Notes: generated by a model not told the origin, from the sequence alone. A stretch of 64,000 bases of DNA from Burkholderia pyrrocinia (GCF_018417535.1 NZ_CP070978.1:3038001-3102000), one strand, 5' to 3'; shown: positions 42,862-52,449, counted from the stretch's first letter. Program-made: numbers and translations.

Positions 42862-43314
42862 TCAGCGCGGCAGCGCTTCGGCTTCGGCCCAGCGCTTGAA
42901 GGAATCGAGACGCCGGCGCGTCTGCACGAGATAGAACGCGCCGATCAGCGGTTCGAGCAGCCAGCGCAGCCAGGACGGCTGGACGCGGAAGTTGTACGTG
43001 AACTTCACTTCGGTCGAACCCGGCGTGTGTTCGGTGAAGTTCCAGCTGCCGCTGAAGCGTTCGAGCACCTTCGGCCCTTCGACCATTTCGACGGCGGCGA
43101 CTTGCGGCGGGCGATACGAGATGTAGCGCGACACCATCGTCGCGCCCGACTGGCTGCGGCAGAACGCGTCGACGCCGACGTCGGCCGTCGTCTCGTCGAG
43201 CAGATAGGCGTCGATGAGGAAGCTGTCCCACACGAGCCGCCGCGCGTAGTCCTGCGACCACGTGAAGAGGCGTCTGCGATCGACGCCGACGGTCCGGCTG
43301 ACTGAGATCCTCAT
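42862..43314 (-). CDS. SRPBCC family protein
   Basis: A 150-residue START-like (SRPBCC) fold. The start MRISVSRTVGVDRRRLFTWS, with VAAVEMVEGPKVLERFSGSW, SWNFTEHTPGSTEVKFTYNF and a C-terminal helix ending RRRLDSFKRWAEAEALPR, fits a lipid- or polyketide-binding domain. The ligand is unknown. The ATG at 43314 starts at the conserved first strand; an upstream ATG at 43329 is possible. Neither has a strong ribosome-binding site. Confidence 0.78.
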   Translation of the reverse strand: MRISVSRTVGVDRRRLFTWSQDYARRLVWDSFLIDAYLLDETTADVGVDAFCRSQSGATMVSRYISYRPPQVAAVEMVEGPKVLERFSGSWNFTEHTPGSTEVKFTYNFRVQPSWLRWLLEPLIGAFYLVQTRRRLDSFKRWAEAEALPR

Positions 43315-43411
43315 GATGGCGGGCGCCATGGCGCGGATTGGGATGAAATCGAGTGTAACCCGCCAATGCCGCGCATTTCGTCAGACTTGGTCAAGTCGAG
43401 CGTGTGCTCGA

Positions 43412-43440
43412 TTGACGCACCCCGGGATTTCCCCTAGGAT
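43412..43440 (+). promoter_or_regulatory. Sigma-70-type promoter of the nadM-nadV operon
   Basis: TTGACG (43412-43417) and TAGGAT (43435-43440) are separated by exactly 17 bp. The predicted transcript starts near 43447, giving a leader of about 50 nt. Confidence 0.6.
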
Positions 43441-43451
43441 TCAATCCAACC

Positions 43452-43470
43452 CTTCGGGAAAGACCCGAAG
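43452..43470 (+). promoter_or_regulatory. Leader hairpin upstream of nadM
   Basis: CTTCGGG (43452-43458) and CCCGAAG (43464-43470) form a seven-bp stem with a five-base loop inside the short predicted leader. It could be a regulatory RNA element or a repressor site; it matches no riboswitch I can name. Confidence 0.4.
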
Positions 43471-43495
43471 CGTTTCAATCTCTTGAGGGAGCCTC

Positions 43496-44536
43496 ATGAG
43501 TACGCAACAGAACCGGCGCTTCGACGCGCTCGTTTTCATTGGTCGTTTCCAGCCTCCGCATCGTGGTCACCTGAACGTGCTGAAGTCGGCACTGAGCCGG
43601 GCCGAACGCGTGTGCGTGCTGGTCGGGTCGACCGACAAGCCCCGCACCATCAAGGATCCGTTCTCGTTCGACGAGCGCCGCCAGATGCTGGCTTCGCTGC
43701 TCGACGCGTCCGAGCGCGACCGCGTGACGATCGCGCCGTTGCAGGATTCGACGTACAACGACGGCGACTGGGTGCGCTGGGTGCAGGAGGCCGTCGCGTC
43801 CACGCTCGGCGATGTCGCGCAGCGCAAGGTCGGGCTGATCGGTCACGAGAAGGACGCCACGTCGTATTACCTGCGGATGTTCCCGCAATGGGAGCTCGTC
43901 GACGTCGATGCGACCGAAGACATTTCCGCCACCGAGATTCGCGACCAGTATTTCGCCGAACGCACCAACAGCTTCGTGCAGTGGGCCGTGCCGGAACCCG
44001 TGTTCGGCTGGCTCGAGCGTTTCCGCACGCAGCCGGAATTCGCGCAACTGAAGTCGGAAGCCGAATTCATCGCCGCATATCGCAAGGCGTGGGCGGCCGC
44101 GCCGTATCCCGTCACGTTCGTGACCGTCGACGCGGTGGTCGTGCACTCGGGCCATATCCTGCTCGTGCGCCGCCGCAGCGAACCGGGCCGCGGCCTGTGG
44201 GCGCTGCCGGGCGGGTTCGTGAACCAGGACGAGCGGCTCGACGTGGCCTGCATCCGCGAGCTGCGCGAGGAAACCGGCCTGAAGCTGCCGGAGCCCGTGC
44301 TGCGCGGCTCGATCAAGGATCGCCAGGTGTTCGATCACCCGTCCCGCTCGCTGCGCGGCCGCACGATCACGCACGCGTGCCTGTTCAACTTCCCGACCGG
44401 CGAGCTGCCGCGCGTGAAGGGCAGCGACGACGCCGACAAGGCGCGCTGGGTGCCGCTCAACGAATTCGCGCAGATGCGCAACGTGATGTTCGAGGATCAC
44501 TTCGACATCGCGTATCACTTCCTGGGGAAGCTGTGA
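43496..44536 (+). CDS. nadM: Bifunctional NMN adenylyltransferase/Nudix hydrolase
   Basis: A 346-residue fusion. The N-terminal nucleotidyltransferase domain (about residues 8-180) has ALVFIGRFQPPHRGHLNVLK with the HxGH motif and the DISATEIRDQYF signature. The C-terminal Nudix domain (about 200-346) has GGFVNQDERLDVACIRELRE and EETGLKLP of the Nudix box. It makes NAD from nicotinamide mononucleotide and may hydrolyse a nucleotide such as ADP-ribose. GGGAG precedes the ATG. It is followed 74 nt later by nadV. Confidence 0.92.
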   Translation: MSTQQNRRFDALVFIGRFQPPHRGHLNVLKSALSRAERVCVLVGSTDKPRTIKDPFSFDERRQMLASLLDASERDRVTIAPLQDSTYNDGDWVRWVQEAVASTLGDVAQRKVGLIGHEKDATSYYLRMFPQWELVDVDATEDISATEIRDQYFAERTNSFVQWAVPEPVFGWLERFRTQPEFAQLKSEAEFIAAYRKAWAAAPYPVTFVTVDAVVVHSGHILLVRRRSEPGRGLWALPGGFVNQDERLDVACIRELREETGLKLPEPVLRGSIKDRQVFDHPSRSLRGRTITHACLFNFPTGELPRVKGSDDADKARWVPLNEFAQMRNVMFEDHFDIAYHFLGKL

Positions 44537-44610
44537 TCCGCTGATTCCCCGCATTCCGGTCCGCTGCGACAGACGCGGCGGCACTTCAACGGCCTAGAGG
44601 AGCTCTAGCC

Positions 44611-46044
44611 ATGCAAAACGATCCCGGCGGCTTTGCCGCGGTTCTCGCCAATCCGATCCTCAACACGGATTCGTACAAGGCTTCCCACTTCCTGCAATAT
44701 CCGCCCGACGCGTCGGCGATGTTCTCGTACGTCGAATCGCGCGGCGGCCGCTACGACCGCACGTTGTTCTTCGGCCTGCAGATGCTGCTGAAGGAATATC
44801 TGTGCAAGCCGGTCACGCACGCGATGATCGACGACGCGCGCGATTTCTTCACGGTGCACGGCGAGCCGTTCAACGAATCGGGGTGGCGCCATATCGTCGA
44901 ACGCTACGACGGCTATCTGCCGGTGAAGATCCGCGCGGTGCCGGAGGGTTCGGTCGTGCCGGTGCACAACGTGCTGATGACCGTCGAATGCGACGATCCG
45001 AAGGTGTTCTGGCTCGCGTCGTATCTCGAGACGATGCTGCTGCGCGTCTGGTATCCGGTGACGGTCGCGACGCGAAGCTGGCACCTGCGGCAGACGATCC
45101 GCCGCTTCCTCGAAAAGACCGACGACGATCTCGCGCAACTGCCGTTCAAGCTGCACGATTTCGGCGCGCGCGGTGTGTCGAGCGCGGAGTCGGCCGCGAT
45201 CGGCGGCGCGGCGCACCTCGTGAACTTCATGGGTTCGGACACGGTGCTCGGCGTGCTGGCCGCGAACCGCTTTTATCGCGAGCCGATGGCCGCATACTCG
45301 GTGCCGGCGGCCGAACACAGCACGATCACGTCGTGGGGGCGCGAGCGAGAGGTCGATGCATACCGGAACATGATCGAGCGTTTCGGGCTGCCAGGTGCGA
45401 TCGTATCGGTCGTGTCGGACTCCTACGATCTGTTCGCCGCGCTCGATCTGTGGGGCGGCGAACTGCGGCAGGCCGTGATCGATTCGGGCGCGACGCTCGT
45501 CGTGCGTCCCGATTCGGGCGACCCCGTGACGATCGTGATGCAGACCGTGCGCGCACTCGACGCGTCGTTCGGCTCGACCGTGAACGGCAAGGGGCGGCGC
45601 GTGTTGAACCGCGTGCGCGTGATCCAGGGCGATGGAGTCGACGAGCTGTCGATCGACGCGATTCTTTCCGAACTCGACGACGCGGGTTATGCGGCCGGCA
45701 ATGTCGTGTTCGGCATGGGCGGCGCGTTGCTGCAGCAGGTGAACCGCGATACGCAGCGCTTCGCGATGAAGTGCTCGGCGATCCGGCGCGGCGGCGTGTG
45801 GCACGACGTCCGCAAGGATCCGGTCACCGATCAGGGCAAGCGCTCGAAGAAGGGGCGGCTCACGCTGCTGCGCAATCGCCGCACCGGCGAGTATCGGACG
45901 ACGACGCTGCCCGTTGCGTGGGACGATCGTGCGCTGGAAGGCGAGTGGGGCGAGGCGCTCGAGACGGTGTTCGATACGGGGCGGCTGCTGGTCGATACGT
46001 CGTTTGCCGAAGTGCGGGCGAGGGCGCACGCGGGGGAGGTTTGA
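44611..46044 (+). CDS. nadV: Nicotinamide phosphoribosyltransferase
   Basis: A 477-residue NAMPT-type enzyme that forms NMN from nicotinamide and PRPP. Key parts are LNTDSYKASHFLQYPPDASA, FKLHDFGARGVSSAESAAIG, and VVRPDSGDPVTIVMQTVRAL for PRPP binding. It matches the bacterial NadV/eukaryotic NAMPT branch rather than PncB. AGGAG lies upstream of the ATG at 44611. Together with NadM it forms the two-step nicotinamide-to-NAD salvage route. Confidence 0.92.
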   Translation: MQNDPGGFAAVLANPILNTDSYKASHFLQYPPDASAMFSYVESRGGRYDRTLFFGLQMLLKEYLCKPVTHAMIDDARDFFTVHGEPFNESGWRHIVERYDGYLPVKIRAVPEGSVVPVHNVLMTVECDDPKVFWLASYLETMLLRVWYPVTVATRSWHLRQTIRRFLEKTDDDLAQLPFKLHDFGARGVSSAESAAIGGAAHLVNFMGSDTVLGVLAANRFYREPMAAYSVPAAEHSTITSWGREREVDAYRNMIERFGLPGAIVSVVSDSYDLFAALDLWGGELRQAVIDSGATLVVRPDSGDPVTIVMQTVRALDASFGSTVNGKGRRVLNRVRVIQGDGVDELSIDAILSELDDAGYAAGNVVFGMGGALLQQVNRDTQRFAMKCSAIRRGGVWHDVRKDPVTDQGKRSKKGRLTLLRNRRTGEYRTTTLPVAWDDRALEGEWGEALETVFDTGRLLVDTSFAEVRARAHAGEV

Positions 46045-46057
46045 GGTAGGGGGCGGA

Positions 46058-46080
46058 GTGACGCGCGGTGTTCGCGTCAC
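46058..46080. terminator. Hairpin between convergent nadV and the 46130 gene
   Basis: GTGACGCG (46058-46065) and CGCGTCAC (46073-46080) form a perfect 8-bp stem extended by GGCGG/CCGCC-type pairing on both sides. No T run follows on either strand, so it is a weak or bidirectional terminator candidate. Confidence 0.45.
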
Positions 46081-46129
46081 CCCGCCGCCAGCGATGTTCG
46101 ATGGCGGCTTCGTCGAAAGGAGATCGCTG

Positions 46130-46606
46130 TCAACGGATGGCTCTGGATGTCGGTGTGATGCGAGGATCGTCGCAAAGATGCCGGCATCCGTCCGTGCACA
46201 GCGGAACCAGGGTCAGTCCGATCTGAAGATAACCCTCGTAGCCGGCGCTGTCTTTCGGATACGGTTTCGAGATCATGTGCGTGTCCGACCATATGTTCTC
46301 GTCCTTGATACCGAGCTGGACGAGGTATTCCCTCAGACTGGCCGCTCGACGCAGCGCAAGCACTTGTGGGTCCTTTTCACCGATATACGCACCGGCAGAG
46401 ATGATGCCGCGAATGTCCGCATCAGGCCACTGACGGGCACGGATAACCATGTCCGCGATCTTGACTCGATCCTCATTCGGGATGTCGGAAGAGTTGAGCG
46501 GGACACTGTCCAGCATGTCTTCGGAAACGGTACATGCCGCGAGCGGCGGCGAAAACGCCAGGCATAACCCGAGCGCGATGCTCGTCAGATGCGCGAGAGA
46601 TCTCAC
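46130..46606 (-). CDS. Secreted OmpA-like-fold protein, possible immunity partner
   Basis: A 158-residue exported protein. The signal peptide is residues 1-24 (SIALGLCLAFSPPLAACT, possibly a lipobox at LAAC). The mature part resembles an OmpA C-terminal-like fold (VKIADMVIRARQWPDADIRG, LRRAASLREYLVQLGIKDEN). It starts at a GTG that overlaps the stop of the M35 protease gene (GTGA at 46606-46603), so the two are translationally coupled. A periplasmic immunity or adaptor role for the protease is a hypothesis from the coupling. Confidence 0.6.
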   Translation of the reverse strand: MRSLAHLTSIALGLCLAFSPPLAACTVSEDMLDSVPLNSSDIPNEDRVKIADMVIRARQWPDADIRGIISAGAYIGEKDPQVLALRRAASLREYLVQLGIKDENIWSDTHMISKPYPKDSAGYEGYLQIGLTLVPLCTDGCRHLCDDPRITPTSRAIR

Positions 46607-47304
46607 CACAGAACCCTGTCGTCAAAGAATGAAATATAGCAAGCGAGGCTGTCGGCGTTATTGATCGCCAGATCCCGATGATCTCGCGCCCAGTATTTCA
46701 GGCCGGTCCCGAATCCGTAGATTTCGTCATTCGAGTCGAAGGTATCGACGTAGTGCGTACACTCGTGAATCAGGACCTTCAACTTGCAATTGGAAGAGAG
46801 TCGAGCGTCGGGAAGCGTGCAGAAGTGTGGATAGATTGCAATGACTCGCTTGTCCGAATCGGGTTTACATACGGCGGCATCGGTGATTCCGTTGTCGGGA
46901 AATACGGTACACGTGATGTTTCGCTGTTTCTGCGCGTCCCACCGGATGACATTTTCCGGTTTCAATTCCTGCATAACGCGCAGAAGCTTCGGTAACCCGG
47001 TCCGTGGGTGGTGTCGAATTGCGTCATCGGATCGTCCGAACCAGGTCTGAACGCGTTCCTGTTCTCCTTGCTCCCAATGTGCAATACCGTGAATCCGATC
47101 CTGAATCAACGAAATCGCCGCGTCACGCAACCGCACGATCAGTTTCCGGAATGCCTTGTTCGACATGTTCTCGCAGATCGGTGTCAGGTCGAGGTCGATA
47201 ACATGAACGGATCCTGGCGTCGTGTTCGTGTAGGCGGTGCCGACGAAAACCCATTCGTCGTCTTCGTCTTCTGCAGCGTCGTGTGAATTCGAAATCCCGT
47301 TCAT
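46603..47304 (-). CDS. M35-type aspzincin metalloprotease-like protein
   Basis: A 233-residue protein with no signal peptide. It carries the zinc motif HECTH at residues 180-184 and a downstream DEIYG (D193) that fits the third aspzincin ligand, followed by NNADSLACYISFF. This matches the lysine-specific metallo-endopeptidase (M35) family, several bacterial members of which are linked to type VI secretion. Its base composition is clearly less GC-rich than the neighbourhood, a sign of transfer. It is coupled to the secreted protein downstream. No secretion gene is adjacent in the window. Confidence 0.72.
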   Translation of the reverse strand: MNGISNSHDAAEDEDDEWVFVGTAYTNTTPGSVHVIDLDLTPICENMSNKAFRKLIVRLRDAAISLIQDRIHGIAHWEQGEQERVQTWFGRSDDAIRHHPRTGLPKLLRVMQELKPENVIRWDAQKQRNITCTVFPDNGITDAAVCKPDSDKRVIAIYPHFCTLPDARLSSNCKLKVLIHECTHYVDTFDSNDEIYGFGTGLKYWARDHRDLAINNADSLACYISFFDDRVLW

Positions 47305-47482
47305 TGGCTCGATAGATCCCGGTAAAAAAGTCGGGAAACTATCGGTTGTCGGGAGCGCGCTCGTCTATGGGATGAGTACGATTTTGCGACCCATCGACCA
47401 CGAGCGCGAAAGATGACGCCGCGGGTGAAGGAAAAAACGGATTACGGAACCATCCGATAACTGTTTGTGCCTTCGCCCGTTC

Positions 47483-48961
47483 TCACGGCTCTCCGGCCAG
47501 CACGCGCCCCTCCGCATCGTCCTGCGCGCCCGTGCGCTTCGCCGTCCGCGTCGCCTCCATCGCCCGCGCAAGCGCATCGAACACCGCCGGCCCCTTGCAG
47601 CGCGACACGTTGAAGCGCAGGTACGACGTCGCGCTGCGCGACGCGCTGAACACGTTGCCGGGCGCGAGCACGACGTCGCGGTCCAGCGCATGGCGTGCGA
47701 CGCGCGCGGCATCGAGCCCGTCGGGCAGTTGCGCCCACACGAACAGGCCGCCGCGCGGCTCCGTCCAGATTCCGAGCCCCGCGCGTGCGAGGCGCCGGAT
47801 CGTCTCGCCCATTGCATCCGCGAGACGCGCGCGCAGGCTGTCGAGATGGCGCCGGTACGTGCCGTCGACGAGTAGCCGGTGCACGACGTTCGCGCCGATC
47901 TGCGCATTGCCGAACGACGTCGCGAGCTTCAGGTCGACGAGCGCGTCGATCCATTCCGGGCGCGCGGCGACGTAGCCGCAGCGGATCGCGGCCGACAGCG
48001 TCTTCGAGAAGCTGCCGATCGATATGACGCGCGACAGCCCGTCGAATGCCGCGAGGCGCGGCGCGGGCGTGCTTTCGAAATCCGCAAAGATGTCGTCCTC
48101 GACGATCAGCAGGCCGTGCTCGGCCGCGAGCGTCAGCAACCGGTGCGCGACGGGCGGCGCGAGCGTCGCGCCGGTCGGATTGTGCAGCGCCGCGTTGGTG
48201 ATGTACAGGCGCGGCCGGTGTTCGGCAAGCACCTGTTCGAACCGTGCGAGATCGGGCCCGTTCGGCGTGTACGGGACGCTGACGATCCGCGCGCGGTGCG
48301 CGCGCAGCAGCGCCTGGAAGTTGAAGTAGCACGGATCGTCGAGCACGACCGTGTCGCCCGGCTCCAGCAGCAGGCGACACACGAGGTCGAGCGCATGCGT
48401 GCCGCCGTCGGTCAGCATGATCTGCGCGGGTTCCGCGTGGATGCCGTGCTGCGCGAGCCGCCATGCGAGCTGCTGGCGCAGCGCGGGCAGGCCGAGCGGC
48501 GTCGCGTAGTCGGTCAGCGCGTCGGATTCGTCGCGCGACACGGCGCGCAGCGCGCGGCGCAGGCTCTCGTCCGGCAGCCACGACGACGGCAGCCATCCGC
48601 AGCCGGGCTTCACGGTCGTCGGCGCGGCCTCGAGCGACTGGCGCGACAGCCACAGCGGATCGAGCTCGCGATCGAGGCGCGGGCCGAGATCGGCGAGCGC
48701 GAGCGGCGGCGCGTGCCCCGACACATAGAAGCCCGAACCGCGCCGCGCGACGAGCACGCCTTCGCTCGCAAGCCGCTCGTACGCATCGACGACCGTCGAT
48801 TTCGACACGCCCAGCCCGTCGGCCATCATCCGGATCGACGGTACACGCGCGCCGGGCATCAGCGCGCGGCTCGCGATCCGCGCGCGCAAGGTATCCATCA
48901 CGGTTTCCACGCGCGTGCGTGACGGGGCGGGCGGAACGGGAATCGGGGCGGAATGGCTCAT
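47483..48961 (-). CDS. MocR-type GntR/aminotransferase regulator
   Basis: A 492-residue MocR regulator. Residues 15-85 form a GntR winged HTH (RIASRALMPGARVPSIRMMA, LGVSKSTVVDAYERLASEGV). Residues 120-470 are a fold-type I aminotransferase domain with the PLP lysine in SIGSFSKTLSAAIRCGY and LHNPTGATLAPP. MocR proteins use PLP as an effector-sensing group. It is divergent from an EamA exporter, with operator-like repeats between them, so it probably controls the exporter. Confidence 0.9.
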   Translation of the reverse strand: MSHSAPIPVPPAPSRTRVETVMDTLRARIASRALMPGARVPSIRMMADGLGVSKSTVVDAYERLASEGVLVARRGSGFYVSGHAPPLALADLGPRLDRELDPLWLSRQSLEAAPTTVKPGCGWLPSSWLPDESLRRALRAVSRDESDALTDYATPLGLPALRQQLAWRLAQHGIHAEPAQIMLTDGGTHALDLVCRLLLEPGDTVVLDDPCYFNFQALLRAHRARIVSVPYTPNGPDLARFEQVLAEHRPRLYITNAALHNPTGATLAPPVAHRLLTLAAEHGLLIVEDDIFADFESTPAPRLAAFDGLSRVISIGSFSKTLSAAIRCGYVAARPEWIDALVDLKLATSFGNAQIGANVVHRLLVDGTYRRHLDSLRARLADAMGETIRRLARAGLGIWTEPRGGLFVWAQLPDGLDAARVARHALDRDVVLAPGNVFSASRSATSYLRFNVSRCKGPAVFDALARAMEATRTAKRTGAQDDAEGRVLAGEP

Positions 48962-48973
48962 GGTGAAGAATGA

Positions 48974-49013
48974 ACTGTACGGCCAGTTGTCCAGTACAGT
49001 TTGTCCAGATTGT
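48974..49013. promoter_or_regulatory. Operator cluster between the MocR and EamA genes
   Basis: ACTGTAC (48974-48980) and GTACAGT (48994-49000) form an inverted repeat with 13-bp spacing. TTGTCCAGTACAG (48988-49000) is directly repeated as TTGTCCAGATTGT (49001-49013). Combined direct and inverted repeats are typical of MocR binding sites, where HTH heads are widely spaced. Confidence 0.6.
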
Positions 49014-49087
49014 ATTGGGCTGTAGCTTACGCGCTTTCCGCGGGCGGCGGATCATCGGTCATCCACTTTCCCCGTTCAGGATTTCCC

Positions 49088-49975
49088 GTGCAAAAGACGA
49101 CCGACGGATGGCTCAGCGGCCTGCTGGGCGTGATCATCTTCAGTGGCTCGCTGCCTGCGACGCGTGTCGCGGTGCAGGGGCTCGACCCGCTGTTCCTCAC
49201 GTTCGCGCGTGCGACGATCGCCGGCGCGCTCGGCCTGCTGCTGCTGGTCGTACTGAAGCAGAAGCGGCCGACGCGGGCCGAGGCCGTGTCGCTGGCGATC
49301 GTCGCGCTCGGGGTGGTGGTCGGTTTCCCGTTGCTGACGGCGCTTGCGCTGAAGCACGTGACGTCCGCGCACGCGATCGTGTTCGTCGGGCTGTTGCCGC
49401 TCGCGACCGCGCTGTTCGGCGTGTGGCGCGGCGGCGAACGGCCGCGGCTGCCGTTCTGGATCTTCTCGATCGTCGGCAGTTGCGCGGTCGCCGCGTTTGC
49501 GTTGCGCAACGGCGGCCAGGCATCGGTGGTCGGCGATGCGCTGATGCTGGCCGCGATCGTCGCATGCGGGCTCGGCTACGCGGAAGGCGCGCGCCTGTCG
49601 CGCGATCTCGGCGGCTGGCAGGTGATCTCGTGGGCGCTCGTGCTGTCGCTGCCGCTGATGCTGCCGCTTACGTGGCTCACGTGGCCCGCGTCGTTCGACG
49701 GGGTCGATGCCGCCGCGCTGTGGGGGCTCGCGTACGTGTCGCTGTTCAGCATGCTGATCGGCTTCGTGTTCTGGTATCGCGGGCTCGCGCTCGGCGGGAT
49801 CGCGGGCGTCGGCCAGTTGCAGTTGCTGCAGCCGTTCTTCGGTTTCCTGCTGGCGGCCGGGCTACTGCACGAGACGGTGCCGCCGTCGATGGTCGTCGTG
49901 ACGGTCATCGTGGTCGGCTGCGTGGCGGGCGCGAAGTACTTCTCGAAAATGGCGCCCGTGCAGCGTGCGGGGTGA
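49088..49975 (+). CDS. EamA/DMT family transporter
   Basis: A 295-residue membrane protein with ten predicted helices in two EamA repeats (GWLSGLLGVIIFSGSLPATR at the start; WGLAYVSLFSMLIGFVFWYR in the second). Drug/metabolite transporters of this type often export amino acids or toxic metabolites. The GTG start at 49088 is supported by AGGA seven bases upstream. It is divergent from the MocR regulator. Confidence 0.87.
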   Translation: MQKTTDGWLSGLLGVIIFSGSLPATRVAVQGLDPLFLTFARATIAGALGLLLLVVLKQKRPTRAEAVSLAIVALGVVVGFPLLTALALKHVTSAHAIVFVGLLPLATALFGVWRGGERPRLPFWIFSIVGSCAVAAFALRNGGQASVVGDALMLAAIVACGLGYAEGARLSRDLGGWQVISWALVLSLPLMLPLTWLTWPASFDGVDAAALWGLAYVSLFSMLIGFVFWYRGLALGGIAGVGQLQLLQPFFGFLLAAGLLHETVPPSMVVVTVIVVGCVAGAKYFSKMAPVQRAG

Positions 49976-50017
49976 CGCGCGTTCCGTGCCGTCGCTCGAC
50001 GGCACGGAACGGTGTGC

Positions 50018-50362
50018 TTACGCGACGTGCGCCACGTCGTATTGCGAAGACAGATACCGCCGGATATCGGCCGGTGAATCGATGAAGCGCCGGCCGTTGT
50101 GTTCCCGAATCGCGAGTGCGCTGTCGTTCGGCGCGCGTCCGTCGCCGAGTACGAGCACGGGCGCCGACTGGTTGTCTGCGCCGATCAGTGCGACGATCGG
50201 CTGGCGCGGCCGAGGCGCGTCGATGTATTCGACGTCGACCGCGTCGCGAAGCTGCGGGTAGAAGCTCAGCAACCCTTCGACGGAAACGGAATCGCCACAG
50301 TAGAACGGACCTTCGGAGTCCTTGAAAAAGCCGGGGCGAAGAATGAACAGGGTATCTTTCAT
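50018..50362 (-). CDS. DUF3088 family protein
   Basis: A 114-residue protein with the DUF3088 pattern: KDTLFILRPGFFKDSEGPFY with a cysteine at FYCGD, FYPQLRDAVDVEYIDAPRPR, and IVALIGADNQSAPVLVLGDG. It looks like a thioredoxin/glutaredoxin-type fold with a single cysteine rather than CxxC. The function is unknown. It is the last gene of the minus-strand cystine-related unit, 76 nt after the cystathionine beta-lyase-like gene. Confidence 0.75.
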   Translation of the reverse strand: MKDTLFILRPGFFKDSEGPFYCGDSVSVEGLLSFYPQLRDAVDVEYIDAPRPRQPIVALIGADNQSAPVLVLGDGRAPNDSALAIREHNGRRFIDSPADIRRYLSSQYDVAHVA

Positions 50363-50438
50363 GATTGTCTCGCTATGAGAGTGGGACGAACGTTGAAGAA
50401 AACGTGACGCCGGGCGGCGTGTACTACGTCGCGGAAAT

Positions 50439-51620
50439 TCATGCTTCCGCGAGTGCAGCGGTGCGCATTCTTGCGAAACCGGCGGAGAGGTCGGCGATCA
50501 TGTCGTCGGGATGCTCGAGCCCCGCATGAATCCGCAGCAGCGGGCCGGCCGCCGCCCATTGCGTCGCGGTACGTTGGCGCGACGGATTGGACGGGATGAT
50601 CAGGCTTTCGAAGCCGCCCCAGCTATATCCCATGCCGAAGCACGTCATACCGTCGAGCAGCGCGCGCACCGCATCGTCGGGCTGCGGATGCAGCACCACG
50701 CCGAACAGCCCGCACGCGCCGGTGAAATCGCGTTGCCACAGCGCATGGCCGGGGTCGCCGGGCCGCGCCGGATACAGGATCTGCGCGACTTCCGGCTGTT
50801 TCGCGAGCCATTCTGTCAGCGCGTGCGCGTTGCGCTGGTGCCGCTCGAGGCGGACCGACAGCGTGCGCAGGCCGCGCAGCGCGAGATACGCGTCGTCGCC
50901 GCTGACGGTCATCCCGAGTTGCCGGTAGAAGCGCGTGATCTTCGGCGCGAGCGCCTCGGTCGTCAGGATCGCACCCATCAGCACGTCGGAGTGTCCGGCG
51001 ATGTATTTGGTGGCGGCATGGATCGACACGTCGACGCCATGGGCGAACGAGCGGAAATTCAGCGGCGTGCCCCACGTGTTGTCGAGCAGCACGACCGCGC
51101 CGTGCCGGTGCGCGACGCGGCTGATGGCCGGGATGTCCTGCACTTCGAAGGTCAGCGAGCCCGGCGATTCGGCAAATACCGCACGCGTGTTCGGCCGCAT
51201 CAGCGACGCGATGCCTGCGCCGATCGACGGATCGTAGTACGTCGTCTCGATGCCGAGGCGCGCGAGCGTCTCGCCGCAGAACGAGCGGGTCGGGTCGTAC
51301 ACGGAATCGGCCATCAGCAGATGGTCGCCGGGATTCAGCACCGCGAGCAGCGCGGTCGTGATCGCGCTGAGGCCGCTCGGCGTCAGCAGCGCGGCGTGCG
51401 CGCCTTCGAGACGCGCGAGCGCTTGCTCGAGCGCGCGGGTGGTCGGGCTGCCGTGGCGCCCGTACGCGAGCGGCGTGCCGCGCACCGCGTCGAGCGCGTC
51501 GGTGCCGTGAAAGAGCAGTGTCGACTGGCGGTACACGGGCGGGTTCACGGGCGAACCGGGCTGGCCGTGCGAGCGGCCTTCGTGGGCGAGAATGGTGTCG
51601 GTCGAATGCAGGTGGTTCAA
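50439..51620 (-). CDS. metC: Cystathionine beta-lyase-like PLP enzyme
   Basis: A 393-residue Cys/Met-metabolism PLP enzyme. LEGAHAALLTPSGLSAITTA, VVLLDNTWGTPLNFRSFAHG and the PLP-lysine motif DVSIHAATKYIAGHSDVLMG are visible; the tyrosine/arginine pair of the active site is in YRQSTLLFHGTD and AYGRHGSPTT. The start is a TTG at 51620, chosen because AAGGA lies seven bases upstream; a TTG at 51650 has no such site. It follows a cystine-type ABC importer, so it may cleave cystine or cystathionine. The symbol is given for the family. Confidence 0.85.
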   Translation of the reverse strand: MNHLHSTDTILAHEGRSHGQPGSPVNPPVYRQSTLLFHGTDALDAVRGTPLAYGRHGSPTTRALEQALARLEGAHAALLTPSGLSAITTALLAVLNPGDHLLMADSVYDPTRSFCGETLARLGIETTYYDPSIGAGIASLMRPNTRAVFAESPGSLTFEVQDIPAISRVAHRHGAVVLLDNTWGTPLNFRSFAHGVDVSIHAATKYIAGHSDVLMGAILTTEALAPKITRFYRQLGMTVSGDDAYLALRGLRTLSVRLERHQRNAHALTEWLAKQPEVAQILYPARPGDPGHALWQRDFTGACGLFGVVLHPQPDDAVRALLDGMTCFGMGYSWGGFESLIIPSNPSRQRTATQWAAAGPLLRIHAGLEHPDDMIADLSAGFARMRTAALAEA

Positions 51621-51680
51621 GATGTCGTCCTTTGAGGGGCAATCAGTCAATCGAAGCGAGGCGAGGCGGCCGCCGAGCGG

Positions 51681-52406
<726 letters not shown>

Positions 52407-52449
52407 GTTCTGTCCGTCGTTGAGGTCGGGTTGAGTGGGCGGCACGCGC

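Noticed and set aside
43452..43470. nadM leader hairpin considered as a known NAD-type riboswitch
   Set aside because: The leader is too short and lacks the conserved loops of the NAD-binding riboswitch classes I know.
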